Assembly (NCBI GenBank): GCA_964413935.1
Contig: CAYPTY010000020.1
Location: forward strand, 1 to 41,433
Direction: 5' to 3'
Source of the DNA: CAYPTY01 sp964413935
Lineage (GTDB): Bacteria > Bacteroidota > Rhodothermia > Balneolales > Balneolaceae
Length of the DNA: 41,433 nt
Position 1 is the stretch's first letter. Each line of letters begins with the position of its first letter. Shown here one piece after another: positions 32,660-40,317 of this stretch. The position numbers were made by a program, and so were the translations under genes. The notes under the pieces were generated by a model, which made no database searches, was not told the origin of the DNA, and was given only the letters and a program-made list of their open reading frames with translations.

Positions 32660-35599
32660 TTAATTAAATGCTATTTCAATTCCAATTTGAATGCGTCTCG
32701 GTTCGGCGTATCGCGAAGGATCCTCGAAGAACCGAAGATCAGCATTCGGGTTTATGTTGACCGGCAAAGGCAGGTCTGGTTCCCCTGAGTCATTGAATAC
32801 GCCATTGATCAACTGATTGTCCAGCAGGTTGAAAACATTGACAAAGAGCTGCATTCGGGTATTACTACCCAGATCAAAATTCTTGTATGCGTTCAGGTCA
32901 AGGGTGAAACGGGTGGGTAAGCGTTGGGTATTTCGCAGGTCACGCTGCGAAGCTACTGGCCCGAGCGTTACCCCCGGAATGTTGTTTGCTGGGGTATAAG
33001 GAGTACCGGTCAGAATACGAGATACCAGGTTGGCTCCCCAAGTATTTCCGGAGTAAAAAAGGCTACCATTGATGATGTGGCTTCTGTCCCAGTTCAGGGG
33101 CTGAACAAAAGAGGTAACGGCATTATCACCGGTGGTGTCAGCATCCAGTCCCTGCTGTCTGAAGAATTCTTCAGCCGGATCGGAGTTGTTACCCTCTGCG
33201 ATACTGAAGGTGTAATCCACATTCAGGCTTACCCGATTACCAACAGCCTGATTCAGAGCCACCGTCAGACCGCGGGAGTTGGCAAAATCGCGGTTAAAGT
33301 ACTGGTCGTATATAATCTGAGTGGAACCGGTGCGGATAGGCGCGCCTGAAGTCACATAATCCCGGATATTCTTGTAAAAACCGGTTACTTCAATTGCGGT
33401 ACCATCGAAAATTTCCTGCTTCAAGCCAATCTCATACTGAATCGAGCGTTCAGGGTCCAAGTTCGGATTACCGAAAATACCCTGGGTTCCGGATACATCC
33501 TGCAGGAGGATTCGGTTGGAATAGAGGAACGAATAGGATGGAATCTGGAAGAAGGTACCATAGGAGAAATAAACCACCCCTCTATTATTGATAGAATAGG
33601 CTATACCGAACCTTGGACTGAGCTGGAATTTCGGGTCGGCATCATCCCACCAATAGGATTCACGGTCTTCAACAGTAAGCAGAGGTTCGCCGGGCTGACG
33701 TACACCGTCCCCGTTTTCATCCACATACTGATTTTCCGGCTTGGTTGGGTTAAAAATATCCGGATCGTTGGGATCGGATGGAATGCGTGCATTCGGATCA
33801 AAGTAATCCAGGCGCAAGCCCATATTTACGATGAAATTTTCATATTCAATTTTGTCCTGAATGTATGCACTGACCTGGTATGGACTATTTTCCAGCTTAT
33901 TTCGGAATGGCGTATTTACGGGAGGAATACCCAGGGATATCACGGGATCACCGACATCGGCATTATCCGGTAGAAAATCGCTCAGGTTATCCGGTACAAA
34001 CACTCCCTCACCATCAATCGGACGAAGGGAATACCCATCCACTTTCACAATATCCTGCTGGAAGTTAACCCCGGCTTTCACGAAGTGCCGATTGGTAACC
34101 TGACTGGATATCTCACCTTTTATGATGAAAGTTTCGGTAGAACGGAAGCCGCGTCCATTATTGGTGCCAAAGAAATTGAAATTCTGTGGCTGATTGACTA
34201 GGCTGGTTTCCTCAAAATTGAAATAGCGGAAATCAAAGGGATCTTCATATAAGTAGTCTTCAAAGCTGTTATACCGGGTGGCCGCATTCAAGGTAATGAA
34301 GGTTTTAGAGGATGGCGTCCAGGTGGTTTTAAAATTCAGTGCATAGTTTTCCCTGAAAAAGCTGCCGATACCACCGGGATTCAATCGGTTCGAATGGCTA
34401 TACCCTCTTCCCTCCTCTTCAGCATAATTCGCGATGAGATTGAACTTTAGCTGCTGGCTGAGGCGGTATTCCAGATTGGTCTGGAAACTCATGATTTCAA
34501 ACGTATTGATATTTACGAGTGAACTGTCGCGCATCCCGGAATCATTAATCCTCAACTGATCCACACCACCAACGGTAACCGGTGTGATTGTATACCAGGG
34601 AAGGCTTTCGTCTACCCGCTGTCCGTAGGGCGTTCGGAAGGTATCAAAATTTGTTCCCAGAGGTACCAGATATTCCTGCGGACCCTGAGGAGAAAAAGCA
34701 TTTCGACCCGTTAGCCAGCCCTCATTCTGAAAAGCACGGGCAGTGGCAAAAAAGGTCAGCTTATCCTTAATAATAGGACCGGATACCGAAACCGCATAGT
34801 TGGTTTGATCCAGAGGATTAAATTCTAAAACGTTATTGGCAATACCATCATACAAGCCTCCTCTGGATACCAGATAGGCACCACCCCAGCTTCGGAAAGT
34901 GGCATCATATTTATTAGTCCCTGATTTGGTAACCACATTTACCACCCCGGATAGCGCCTGACCGTGTTCGGCGTTGAAGGAACCGGATACAACCTGAAGT
35001 TCCTGAACCGCCTGATTCTCAATACGCAGGCCCTGGCTTCGGTCAAAATCATCCGTTACCCGGATACCATCAACCACATACGAAACCTCTGATGCACGAC
35101 CACCCCGAATGTGCAGCGCGCCATTGTTACCTACGTTTACCCCTGCCTGTAGCTGAACTATATCCGTTACTTCCTGCACGGGGAGTTTTTCGATTTCTTC
35201 ACTGCTAACCCGGGATTCAGAACTGGTCACATCCTTCAGGATCACTTCCTTCTCAGCCACAACAACAACTTCTTCCCCCTCAAAAGCTTCCAGCTTCATG
35301 TTGAAATCCTGCTTGGTGGTTAGATCCGTTCTGACAATAACGTCGGTTAAAACTACCGTACTGTATCCAAGAAAGCGGGCTTCCAGGGTGTAGGTACCGG
35401 GTGGTACGTTCAGGATCAGGTAATTTCCATCAAAATCAACAAGGGCACCCCGTGTAGTACCCTTAATACCTACCGTGGCCCCGGTTAACGGATCGCCCGT
35501 TTCAGCGTCCATTACCTTTCCGGTTATTTTACCGGACTGCGCCATAGCCATCCCCGAGAATAAGGCAATAAGAGTTGTAAATAGTAGCTTTTTAAACAT
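32660..35599 (-). CDS. TonB-dependent outer-membrane receptor with carboxypeptidase-like N-terminal domain
   Basis: A 979-residue receptor. The signal peptide ends A-M-A-Q (about 20). A carboxypeptidase-D-regulatory-like domain (about 23-102: GKITGKVMDAETGDPLTGA, GYSTVVLTDVIVRTD) is followed by the plug (about 125-228: ELQVVSGSFNAEHGQALSGV and VVNVVTKSGT) and a 22-strand barrel ending RRIQIGIEIAFN. The segment after the first domain (GEEVVVVAEKEVIL) differs from the SusC/RagA consensus, so I call it a general TonB receptor rather than SusC. Its place in the locus suggests maltodextrin import. The frame is open to 35653, but ATG 35599 fits a signal peptide and leaves 4 bp after the SurA-like gene. 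Confidence 0.92.
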   Translation of the reverse strand: MFKKLLFTTLIALFSGMAMAQSGKITGKVMDAETGDPLTGATVGIKGTTRGALVDFDGNYLILNVPPGTYTLEARFLGYSTVVLTDVIVRTDLTTKQDFNMKLEAFEGEEVVVVAEKEVILKDVTSSESRVSSEEIEKLPVQEVTDIVQLQAGVNVGNNGALHIRGGRASEVSYVVDGIRVTDDFDRSQGLRIENQAVQELQVVSGSFNAEHGQALSGVVNVVTKSGTNKYDATFRSWGGAYLVSRGGLYDGIANNVLEFNPLDQTNYAVSVSGPIIKDKLTFFATARAFQNEGWLTGRNAFSPQGPQEYLVPLGTNFDTFRTPYGQRVDESLPWYTITPVTVGGVDQLRINDSGMRDSSLVNINTFEIMSFQTNLEYRLSQQLKFNLIANYAEEEGRGYSHSNRLNPGGIGSFFRENYALNFKTTWTPSSKTFITLNAATRYNSFEDYLYEDPFDFRYFNFEETSLVNQPQNFNFFGTNNGRGFRSTETFIIKGEISSQVTNRHFVKAGVNFQQDIVKVDGYSLRPIDGEGVFVPDNLSDFLPDNADVGDPVISLGIPPVNTPFRNKLENSPYQVSAYIQDKIEYENFIVNMGLRLDYFDPNARIPSDPNDPDIFNPTKPENQYVDENGDGVRQPGEPLLTVEDRESYWWDDADPKFQLSPRFGIAYSINNRGVVYFSYGTFFQIPSYSFLYSNRILLQDVSGTQGIFGNPNLDPERSIQYEIGLKQEIFDGTAIEVTGFYKNIRDYVTSGAPIRTGSTQIIYDQYFNRDFANSRGLTVALNQAVGNRVSLNVDYTFSIAEGNNSDPAEEFFRQQGLDADTTGDNAVTSFVQPLNWDRSHIINGSLFYSGNTWGANLVSRILTGTPYTPANNIPGVTLGPVASQRDLRNTQRLPTRFTLDLNAYKNFDLGSNTRMQLFVNVFNLLDNQLINGVFNDSGEPDLPLPVNINPNADLRFFEDPSRYAEPRRIQIGIEIAFN

Positions 35600-35603
35600 A
35601 TAC

Positions 35604-37310
35604 CTAAAGATTGAAAGTAAAATCGCGGATGGCTTCTTCATCAATAAAAGCATTGTGCTTTAGCTTGACGTCCTCCACCGTTTCTTCTACAAGTTTTTCA
35701 AGTTTCTTTTTGCGCAGAAATGGTTCAATCATAACTGCGGCTTCCTCAAAATTCATCGGCCTGGACTCAATACGTCCATGCACCTTGTACACATGATACT
35801 CACCGGTCTGATACTGCAGAGCCCTGCTCACATCCCCTTCAGAAAGTTTTGACAGAATAGGACCGTAGTTTCCGAGCTGAGTGAGGGGTACATAACCCAT
35901 CCGCCCTTCTGTTGAATAATCCTGTATACGGGTTGAGTACTGCCGGAATACCGTTTCAAAGTCTGCATCCGCATTCAATGCCTCTATAGCTGCATTGGCT
36001 TCCGCTTCCGTTTTAGTCACAATACGGGAAAGGTCAAGTTCAATGGGTGTTACAAAGCGTTCAGGTGTATCGAAATAGGTTTTGCGTATTTCTTCTTCCG
36101 ATATTTCGATTTGCTCTCTGAGGTAGTCCACGCTTCGATCCTGCAGAAATACATAATAGGTCTGATTGATGGAGCCCCTAACCATTTCATCTTTGTCAAT
36201 GCCCATTTCCCGGGCCTGTTTTACTGCATACTTGCGGTAAGCGAGTCCTTTTATATAATCATCGAACTTTGATCGCGTGCGGATTCTGCTTCGGGTTACC
36301 TCAGGTGTAAAATACGTTTCTTCAAAAAAGTCGGATACCGTGAAGGTAAAATCTTCAAGCCGGATGAGGGGAGCATCAGCATTACCCGCGGCTACCATCA
36401 GTTCAGGATCATTACTCTCGAAGAGTTCGCGTTTTTCATTGCTCCACTTCCATAACCAGTTCGCCATATCCTGTTTTACTTCGAAATTATCGGTAATGGC
36501 TAAGAGGTGGCTGCGGGTGACTTCCTGTTGTTTTCTCCTCTTCACAAAGCGGGTCAGATTCGCCTTCTGGTTTGCATATTCATATTCCGTGATCACCGGA
36601 CGTACATACCGGTCAGTGAGTTTTACTATACTGTATCCCTGAGAAGTTCGAACTGGTTTGGAATAGTCTCCTACCTCCAGAAGGTGAGCCGCGTTCTCGA
36701 AGGCGATATCCATCTCATCGGTCTGGAATTCACCAAGATCGCCACCGTTATTTTTCAAATAGGGATCCTGGAAAGTTTCATAAGCCAGCTGGTCAAAATC
36801 GGCGCCCTGCTCAAGCATATTCCAGAGACTATCGGCGGTTGTTTTATCCGCCGCGTACAGATGGGATGCTCTCAGAGTTGTATTGAATCGAAGAAATATT
36901 TCGCGCAGATCGGCTTCTGTGATGTGGATGTGGTCAAGAACTGATTTCTGCAGGTACTCCTCACTCAGCACCTTTCTTTCGATGACCCCTTTCTGTCGCT
37001 GTGAAACCTGGTCGCTGTCAAAACCAAGATCCCGGGCATGGGTTGCCAGAACATAAGTGCGGAACTCGCTTTCCAGAATGGCTTTTTTTGTGTTGAAATT
37101 GGCTGGCAGGCTTCGACCGGATCGATAATAGACTTCCTTGAAAGCGCTCTCGAAATGGGCTTCATTAATTTCAAGCTCATTAATATATGCCAGCACGTCT
37201 TCATCTCTTTGAGTTTGCTTACAGGAAATAGTTGTAAGCAAAAGCAGCATGAAGATCAGCACTCTGCTCCTATGATTTGAGCAATTTGGCGGCTGAAAAT
37301 AACTACACAT
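35604..37310 (-). CDS. SurA/PpiD-like parvulin peptidyl-prolyl isomerase lipoprotein
   Basis: A 568-residue periplasmic chaperone-isomerase. The N-terminus has basic residues (NHRSR), a hydrophobic run (VLIFMLLLLTTIS) and a likely lipidated Cys30. An N-terminal helical chaperone domain (about 35-140) is followed by two parvulin domains, about 145-232 (GGDLGEFQTDEMDIAFENA) and about 421-515 (YSTEGRMGYVPLTQLG). A helical linker separates them. It is the first gene of the TonB receptor operon and ends 4 bp before the receptor, so it may help fold that barrel. The start is ambiguous. GTG at 37262 has an AGGAG site four bases before it; ATG at 37310 has a weaker site but gives a better signal-peptide n-region, so I chose it. 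Confidence 0.88.
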   Translation of the reverse strand: MCSYFQPPNCSNHRSRVLIFMLLLLTTISCKQTQRDEDVLAYINELEINEAHFESAFKEVYYRSGRSLPANFNTKKAILESEFRTYVLATHARDLGFDSDQVSQRQKGVIERKVLSEEYLQKSVLDHIHITEADLREIFLRFNTTLRASHLYAADKTTADSLWNMLEQGADFDQLAYETFQDPYLKNNGGDLGEFQTDEMDIAFENAAHLLEVGDYSKPVRTSQGYSIVKLTDRYVRPVITEYEYANQKANLTRFVKRRKQQEVTRSHLLAITDNFEVKQDMANWLWKWSNEKRELFESNDPELMVAAGNADAPLIRLEDFTFTVSDFFEETYFTPEVTRSRIRTRSKFDDYIKGLAYRKYAVKQAREMGIDKDEMVRGSINQTYYVFLQDRSVDYLREQIEISEEEIRKTYFDTPERFVTPIELDLSRIVTKTEAEANAAIEALNADADFETVFRQYSTRIQDYSTEGRMGYVPLTQLGNYGPILSKLSEGDVSRALQYQTGEYHVYKVHGRIESRPMNFEEAAVMIEPFLRKKKLEKLVEETVEDVKLKHNAFIDEEAIRDFTFNL

Positions 37311-37347
37311 TGAATAGATTCTTACAATTTCATCGGCATCCGATAGT

Positions 37348-37377
37348 AATGTAATGAAAGCGCTTACATCTTTTCAA
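37348..37377 (-). promoter_or_regulatory. Candidate promoter of the SurA-like/TonB receptor operon
   Basis: On the minus strand TTGAAA (37377-37372) and TACATT (37353-37348) are spaced by 18 bases, which resembles a sigma-70-type -35/-10 pair (5 of 6 and 4 of 6 matches). Transcription would start near 37341, about 30 bases before the ATG at 37310. The main sigma factor of FCB bacteria prefers another consensus (TAnnTTTG), so this is a candidate only. Its strength is that a palindromic operator lies entirely within the spacer. Confidence 0.5.
37355..37368. promoter_or_regulatory. LacI-family operator (CRE-like palindrome)
   Basis: The 14-mer TGAAAGCGCTTACA fits every position of the LacI/CcpA-type consensus TGWAARCGYTWNCW and is palindromic at its core (AAGCGCTT). 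It lies between the -35 and -10 elements of the candidate promoter for the surface-protein operon, where bound repressor would block transcription. The only LacI-family gene in the window is at 24085-25122. The pairing of this site with that protein is inference. Confidence 0.75.
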
Positions 37378-37481
37378 TACTTTCTTTACCAAATCATTAT
37401 CTTTTTTTCAGATAATAACATACGAATATTAGATTTTCAGATATCGAAAAATCAATTACTTAGGCATTATGGAGCTGTTCG

Positions 37482-37545
37482 AATAAAAAAATTCTCAAGT
37501 AAATGTGAAATATTTTCACATTATACCGGTGCTTATCTGAGAATT
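37482..37545 (-). terminator. Nested-hairpin terminator after ispG
   Basis: An outer perfect 8-bp stem AATTCTCA / TGAGAATT (37490-37497 and 37538-37545) encloses an inner perfect 9-bp hairpin AATGTGAAA / TTTCACATT (37502-37510 and 37514-37522, loop TAT). Reading on the minus strand, the structure is followed by a T run (37490-37482). It starts 27 bases after the ispG stop and fits a Rho-independent terminator for the CrtI-like, rhomboid, rhomboid, ispG unit. The inner palindrome alone could also be a regulator site. Confidence 0.75.
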
Positions 37546-37572
37546 AATCCTATGAAATAATGTAAGATGAGC

Positions 37573-38793
37573 TCAGGATCTGTAATTATCCTGAATGTAT
37601 TTCATCAGAATGGCTTTGAATTCCTTACCGATATGATTCCCTTTCAGGGTAGTGTAATGTTCCCCATCCACATAGACCGGAGCTTTAGGTTCTTCAAAGG
37701 TTCCGGGGAGGGATATCCCAATATTCGCGGCTTTAGATTCGCCGGGACCATTCACCACACATCCCATCACCGCAACATCCAGCTCTTCAACACCCGGATA
37801 GGCTTTTCGCCATACCGGCATGGATTCAACAATGTAATGCTGAATTTCCTCGGCAAGCTCCTGAAAATAAGTACTTTTGGTTCGTCCGCAGCCCGGACAG
37901 GCGGTCACCTGAGGAAGGAAACTGCGAATACCCAAGGATTGCAATATCTGCTGGCATATCCGCACTTCTTCGGCACGGTCGGCTCCCGGCTGAGGTGTAA
38001 GAGATACACGAATGGTATCGCCAATACCCTGTTGAAGCAACACAGCAAGAGCAACGGATGAGGCCACCGTCCCCTTCATCCCCATTCCCGCTTCCGTTAG
38101 ACCCAGGTGCAAAGGTTGACGGGTCAGATCAGCAATTCTGCCATAGACTTCAATCAGATCCTGAACACCCGACATTTTTACACTAACAACAATCTTATCC
38201 TCTCCAAGACCCTCTTTTTTGGCAAGCTCAATAGAACGGAGAGCACTTTCGATCATGGTATCGATCATTACACCCCGGGCCGATTTCGGCTCTGGCAAAT
38301 CATTGTTCTTATCCATCTGCTCGGCAAGCAGCTGCTGGTCCAGGGAACCCCAGTTAACCCCGATTCGAACCGGTTTGTCGTATTTGACTGCCTGCTGCAC
38401 AATGGTTGCAAAGTTTTCGTCCCGAGCCTTAGTGCCGGTATTCCCCGGATTGATCCGGTACATAGACAAAGCTTCAGCCGCATCCGGGTATTGGGTAAGC
38501 AACACATGCCCATTGTAATGGAAGTCACCAATCAGCGGAACCATAACCCCGCGGTTAATCAGCTTTTCTTTAATAAATGGCACGGCTTGGGCAGCCTGGG
38601 CATTATTCACCGTTATGCGAACTAGTTCAGAACCGGCATTATGCAGATGATCAACCTGCTCAACCGTTTCATCGACATCGGCAGTATCGGTGTTGGTCAT
38701 AGACTGAACTACAATGGGATGACCACCTCCAATCACTACCCCATCCACATCAACAGCTATGGTGTCTTTTCTTTTTATACCTTCCGTGTGCAT
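37573..38793 (-). CDS. ispG: 4-hydroxy-3-methylbut-2-en-1-yl diphosphate synthase
   Basis: A 406-residue iron-sulfur enzyme of the MEP isoprenoid pathway that converts MEcPP to HMBPP. The TIM-barrel half starts VVIGGGHPIVVQSMTNTDTA and includes FHYNGHVLL and YRINPGN. The iron-sulfur half has TACPGCGRT (Cys299, Cys302) and GCVVNGPGES (Cys344, Glu352), the complete cluster-ligand set. The length is that of the short, two-domain bacterial form and not the long form with an inserted domain found in many Bacteroidota. It begins one base after the stop of the upstream rhomboid gene and is followed by a strong terminator. A carotenoid-type oxidoreductase upstream fits an isoprenoid theme. Confidence 0.96.
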   Translation of the reverse strand: MHTEGIKRKDTIAVDVDGVVIGGGHPIVVQSMTNTDTADVDETVEQVDHLHNAGSELVRITVNNAQAAQAVPFIKEKLINRGVMVPLIGDFHYNGHVLLTQYPDAAEALSMYRINPGNTGTKARDENFATIVQQAVKYDKPVRIGVNWGSLDQQLLAEQMDKNNDLPEPKSARGVMIDTMIESALRSIELAKKEGLGEDKIVVSVKMSGVQDLIEVYGRIADLTRQPLHLGLTEAGMGMKGTVASSVALAVLLQQGIGDTIRVSLTPQPGADRAEEVRICQQILQSLGIRSFLPQVTACPGCGRTKSTYFQELAEEIQHYIVESMPVWRKAYPGVEELDVAVMGCVVNGPGESKAANIGISLPGTFEEPKAPVYVDGEHYTTLKGNHIGKEFKAILMKYIQDNYRS

Positions 38794-38794
38794 G

Positions 38795-39658
38795 TCAGCT
38801 CTTCTTACTTAAATCGAATAATTTTTTCTTTTCCTCTTTTGTGAGGGAATCATAACCGTGCTTGGATATTTTCTCCAGAATACGATCCAGCTCGGATTGT
38901 TCGACCTCCGCAACAACATCGGCATCCTCTACAATCCGCATATTTTTATTAGCCGAAGATTTTTTCGGTTTGAGCGAATGCCAAATCGCTTCGAAAAAAC
39001 GAATAATTTTACTGAGGTCATAGCCCCCGCGATAGGCAACCATTACCAGATAACCGCTGAGTGCACCACCAAGATGCACAAGTCTGGCCACGTTGTCGTC
39101 CCCGCCCAGGAACAGCACATTCAGTGCGATGAATCCGGCTACCACATAACGGGCTTCAATGGGCGGCAATAAAAAGAGCATGATGGGCATTCTGGGATAG
39201 AGCATGGCAAAAGCCACCATCACCCCAAAAACAGCTCCGGACGCACCAATTACTGGATTGATATCAATGAATAAACCCAGCAGCAAATCAAGCACTGCCC
39301 CTCCAAGTCCGGATGCAAGATACAGCACCGTGAAGGATCTTGGTCCCATATGCTCTTCAACCGGCCGCCCCATCCACCAAAGCCAGAGCATGTTAAACAG
39401 GTAATGAAATAAACTGAAGGGATTATGGAGGAACATGTAGGTGAACATCCTCCAGGGCTGAAAAACTGTTGTCCCAAGTGCTGGTTCATACCGTAGCCAC
39501 TTGATCATGAATTCAGTAGCCGGGGGATAAAATAGTCCGGCCAAAAGCTGCACCAGAAATACAACGGTGTTTATCGCAATGATGGTACGGATTGCGACCG
39601 GTAAACCTAAAAACCCTCTTTTAACTGAGCTGCCGAATGACTCTCTGTACATACTCAT
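38795..39658 (-). CDS. Rhomboid-family intramembrane serine protease with C-terminal extension
   Basis: A 287-residue membrane protease. The catalytic serine is Ser140 in VIGASGAVFG and the histidine His195 in ARLVHLGGALSGY, together forming the rhomboid Ser/His dyad. HNPFSLFHYLFNMLWLWWMG (about 78-97) is the family helix-2 signature and shows that six membrane segments are present. After the last one, about 70 cytoplasmic residues follow, with a charged end (EEKKKLFDLSKK), which the neighbouring rhomboid lacks. It should cut membrane proteins in their transmembrane segments; the substrate is unknown. It follows the other rhomboid after 11 bp and precedes ispG by 1 bp. Confidence 0.92.
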   Translation of the reverse strand: MSMYRESFGSSVKRGFLGLPVAIRTIIAINTVVFLVQLLAGLFYPPATEFMIKWLRYEPALGTTVFQPWRMFTYMFLHNPFSLFHYLFNMLWLWWMGRPVEEHMGPRSFTVLYLASGLGGAVLDLLLGLFIDINPVIGASGAVFGVMVAFAMLYPRMPIMLFLLPPIEARYVVAGFIALNVLFLGGDDNVARLVHLGGALSGYLVMVAYRGGYDLSKIIRFFEAIWHSLKPKKSSANKNMRIVEDADVVAEVEQSELDRILEKISKHGYDSLTKEEKKKLFDLSKKS

Positions 39659-39669
39659 TTGAATGCCTT

Positions 39670-40305
39670 TTAACCGTAATAATTAGGTCGTTTGATCTTC
39701 CAGAATTTTATAAGAAGAAAGCCCACAAGCAAACCACCGAGATGGGCAAAATGAGCCACACCGCTGTTCGGATTCGTAAGCCCGCTGAATAATTCAATGG
39801 CTCCGATTATTGCTACAAAATACTTGGCTTTGATGGGAATGGGTGGAATAAGCAGCATGATTACGCGGTCAGGATACATCATCCCAAAAGCCAGTAACAC
39901 ACCATATACACCGCCTGATGCACCAATGGTATAGGTAAAGGGAATTCCGGATAGCAGGTGAAGAACAGCCGCTCCAAAACCACAGAGCAAATAGTATATC
40001 AGGAAGCGTTTGGTGCCCCATATATTTTCAATGGCCTGGCCAAACATCCACAGAATGAAGAGGTTGAAAAAGATATGCCCGAAATCGGCATGCAGGAACA
40101 TGTAGGTGATCAGCTGCCAGGGGCGGAACAAGTCGCTTCCAAATGGAAATAAGGCCAGATAAGAAACCAGGTGTTCACCGATTGGGGTCCATGCACCCCC
40201 GAATAAACTCTTTGTCGCAACATAAAACAGCCCGTTAACAATGAGCAGGTATTTTATGGCCGGGGGAAATCTTAAAAACTGTGTGCCTGGAGAATACTGA
40301 TCCAA
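39670..40305 (-). CDS. Rhomboid-family intramembrane serine protease
   Basis: A compact 211-residue rhomboid, nearly all membrane. The dyad is Ser130 in TIGASGGVYG and His188 in VAHFAHLGGLLVG. FLHADFGHIFFNLFILWMFG (about 70-89) carries the usual helix-2 histidines and asparagine. The start is a TTG codon. Its GAGG ribosome site overlaps the stop of the upstream oxidoreductase gene 12 bp away, so the two are coupled. It shares a strong family likeness with the second rhomboid downstream, which suggests an old tandem duplication, although the N- and C-termini differ. Confidence 0.92.
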   Translation of the reverse strand: MDQYSPGTQFLRFPPAIKYLLIVNGLFYVATKSLFGGAWTPIGEHLVSYLALFPFGSDLFRPWQLITYMFLHADFGHIFFNLFILWMFGQAIENIWGTKRFLIYYLLCGFGAAVLHLLSGIPFTYTIGASGGVYGVLLAFGMMYPDRVIMLLIPPIPIKAKYFVAIIGAIELFSGLTNPNSGVAHFAHLGGLLVGFLLIKFWKIKRPNYYG

Positions 40306-40317
40306 AAGGGGTTTACC

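Larger units (their letters stand above)
37311..37572. other. Intergenic region between ispG and the SurA-like gene
   Basis: This AT-rich 262-bp stretch is the largest gap in the window. It holds the terminator of the ispG unit (37482-37545) and the promoter/operator of the starch surface operon (37348-37377). A short plus-strand frame of 68 codons crosses it but has no recognisable protein features and overlaps these elements, so I do not call it a gene. Confidence 0.8.

Noticed and set aside
37354..37560. A 68-codon plus-strand open frame in the ispG/SurA intergenic region
   Set aside because: It overlaps the operator and terminator, has no recognisable protein features and is in AT-rich non-coding sequence.
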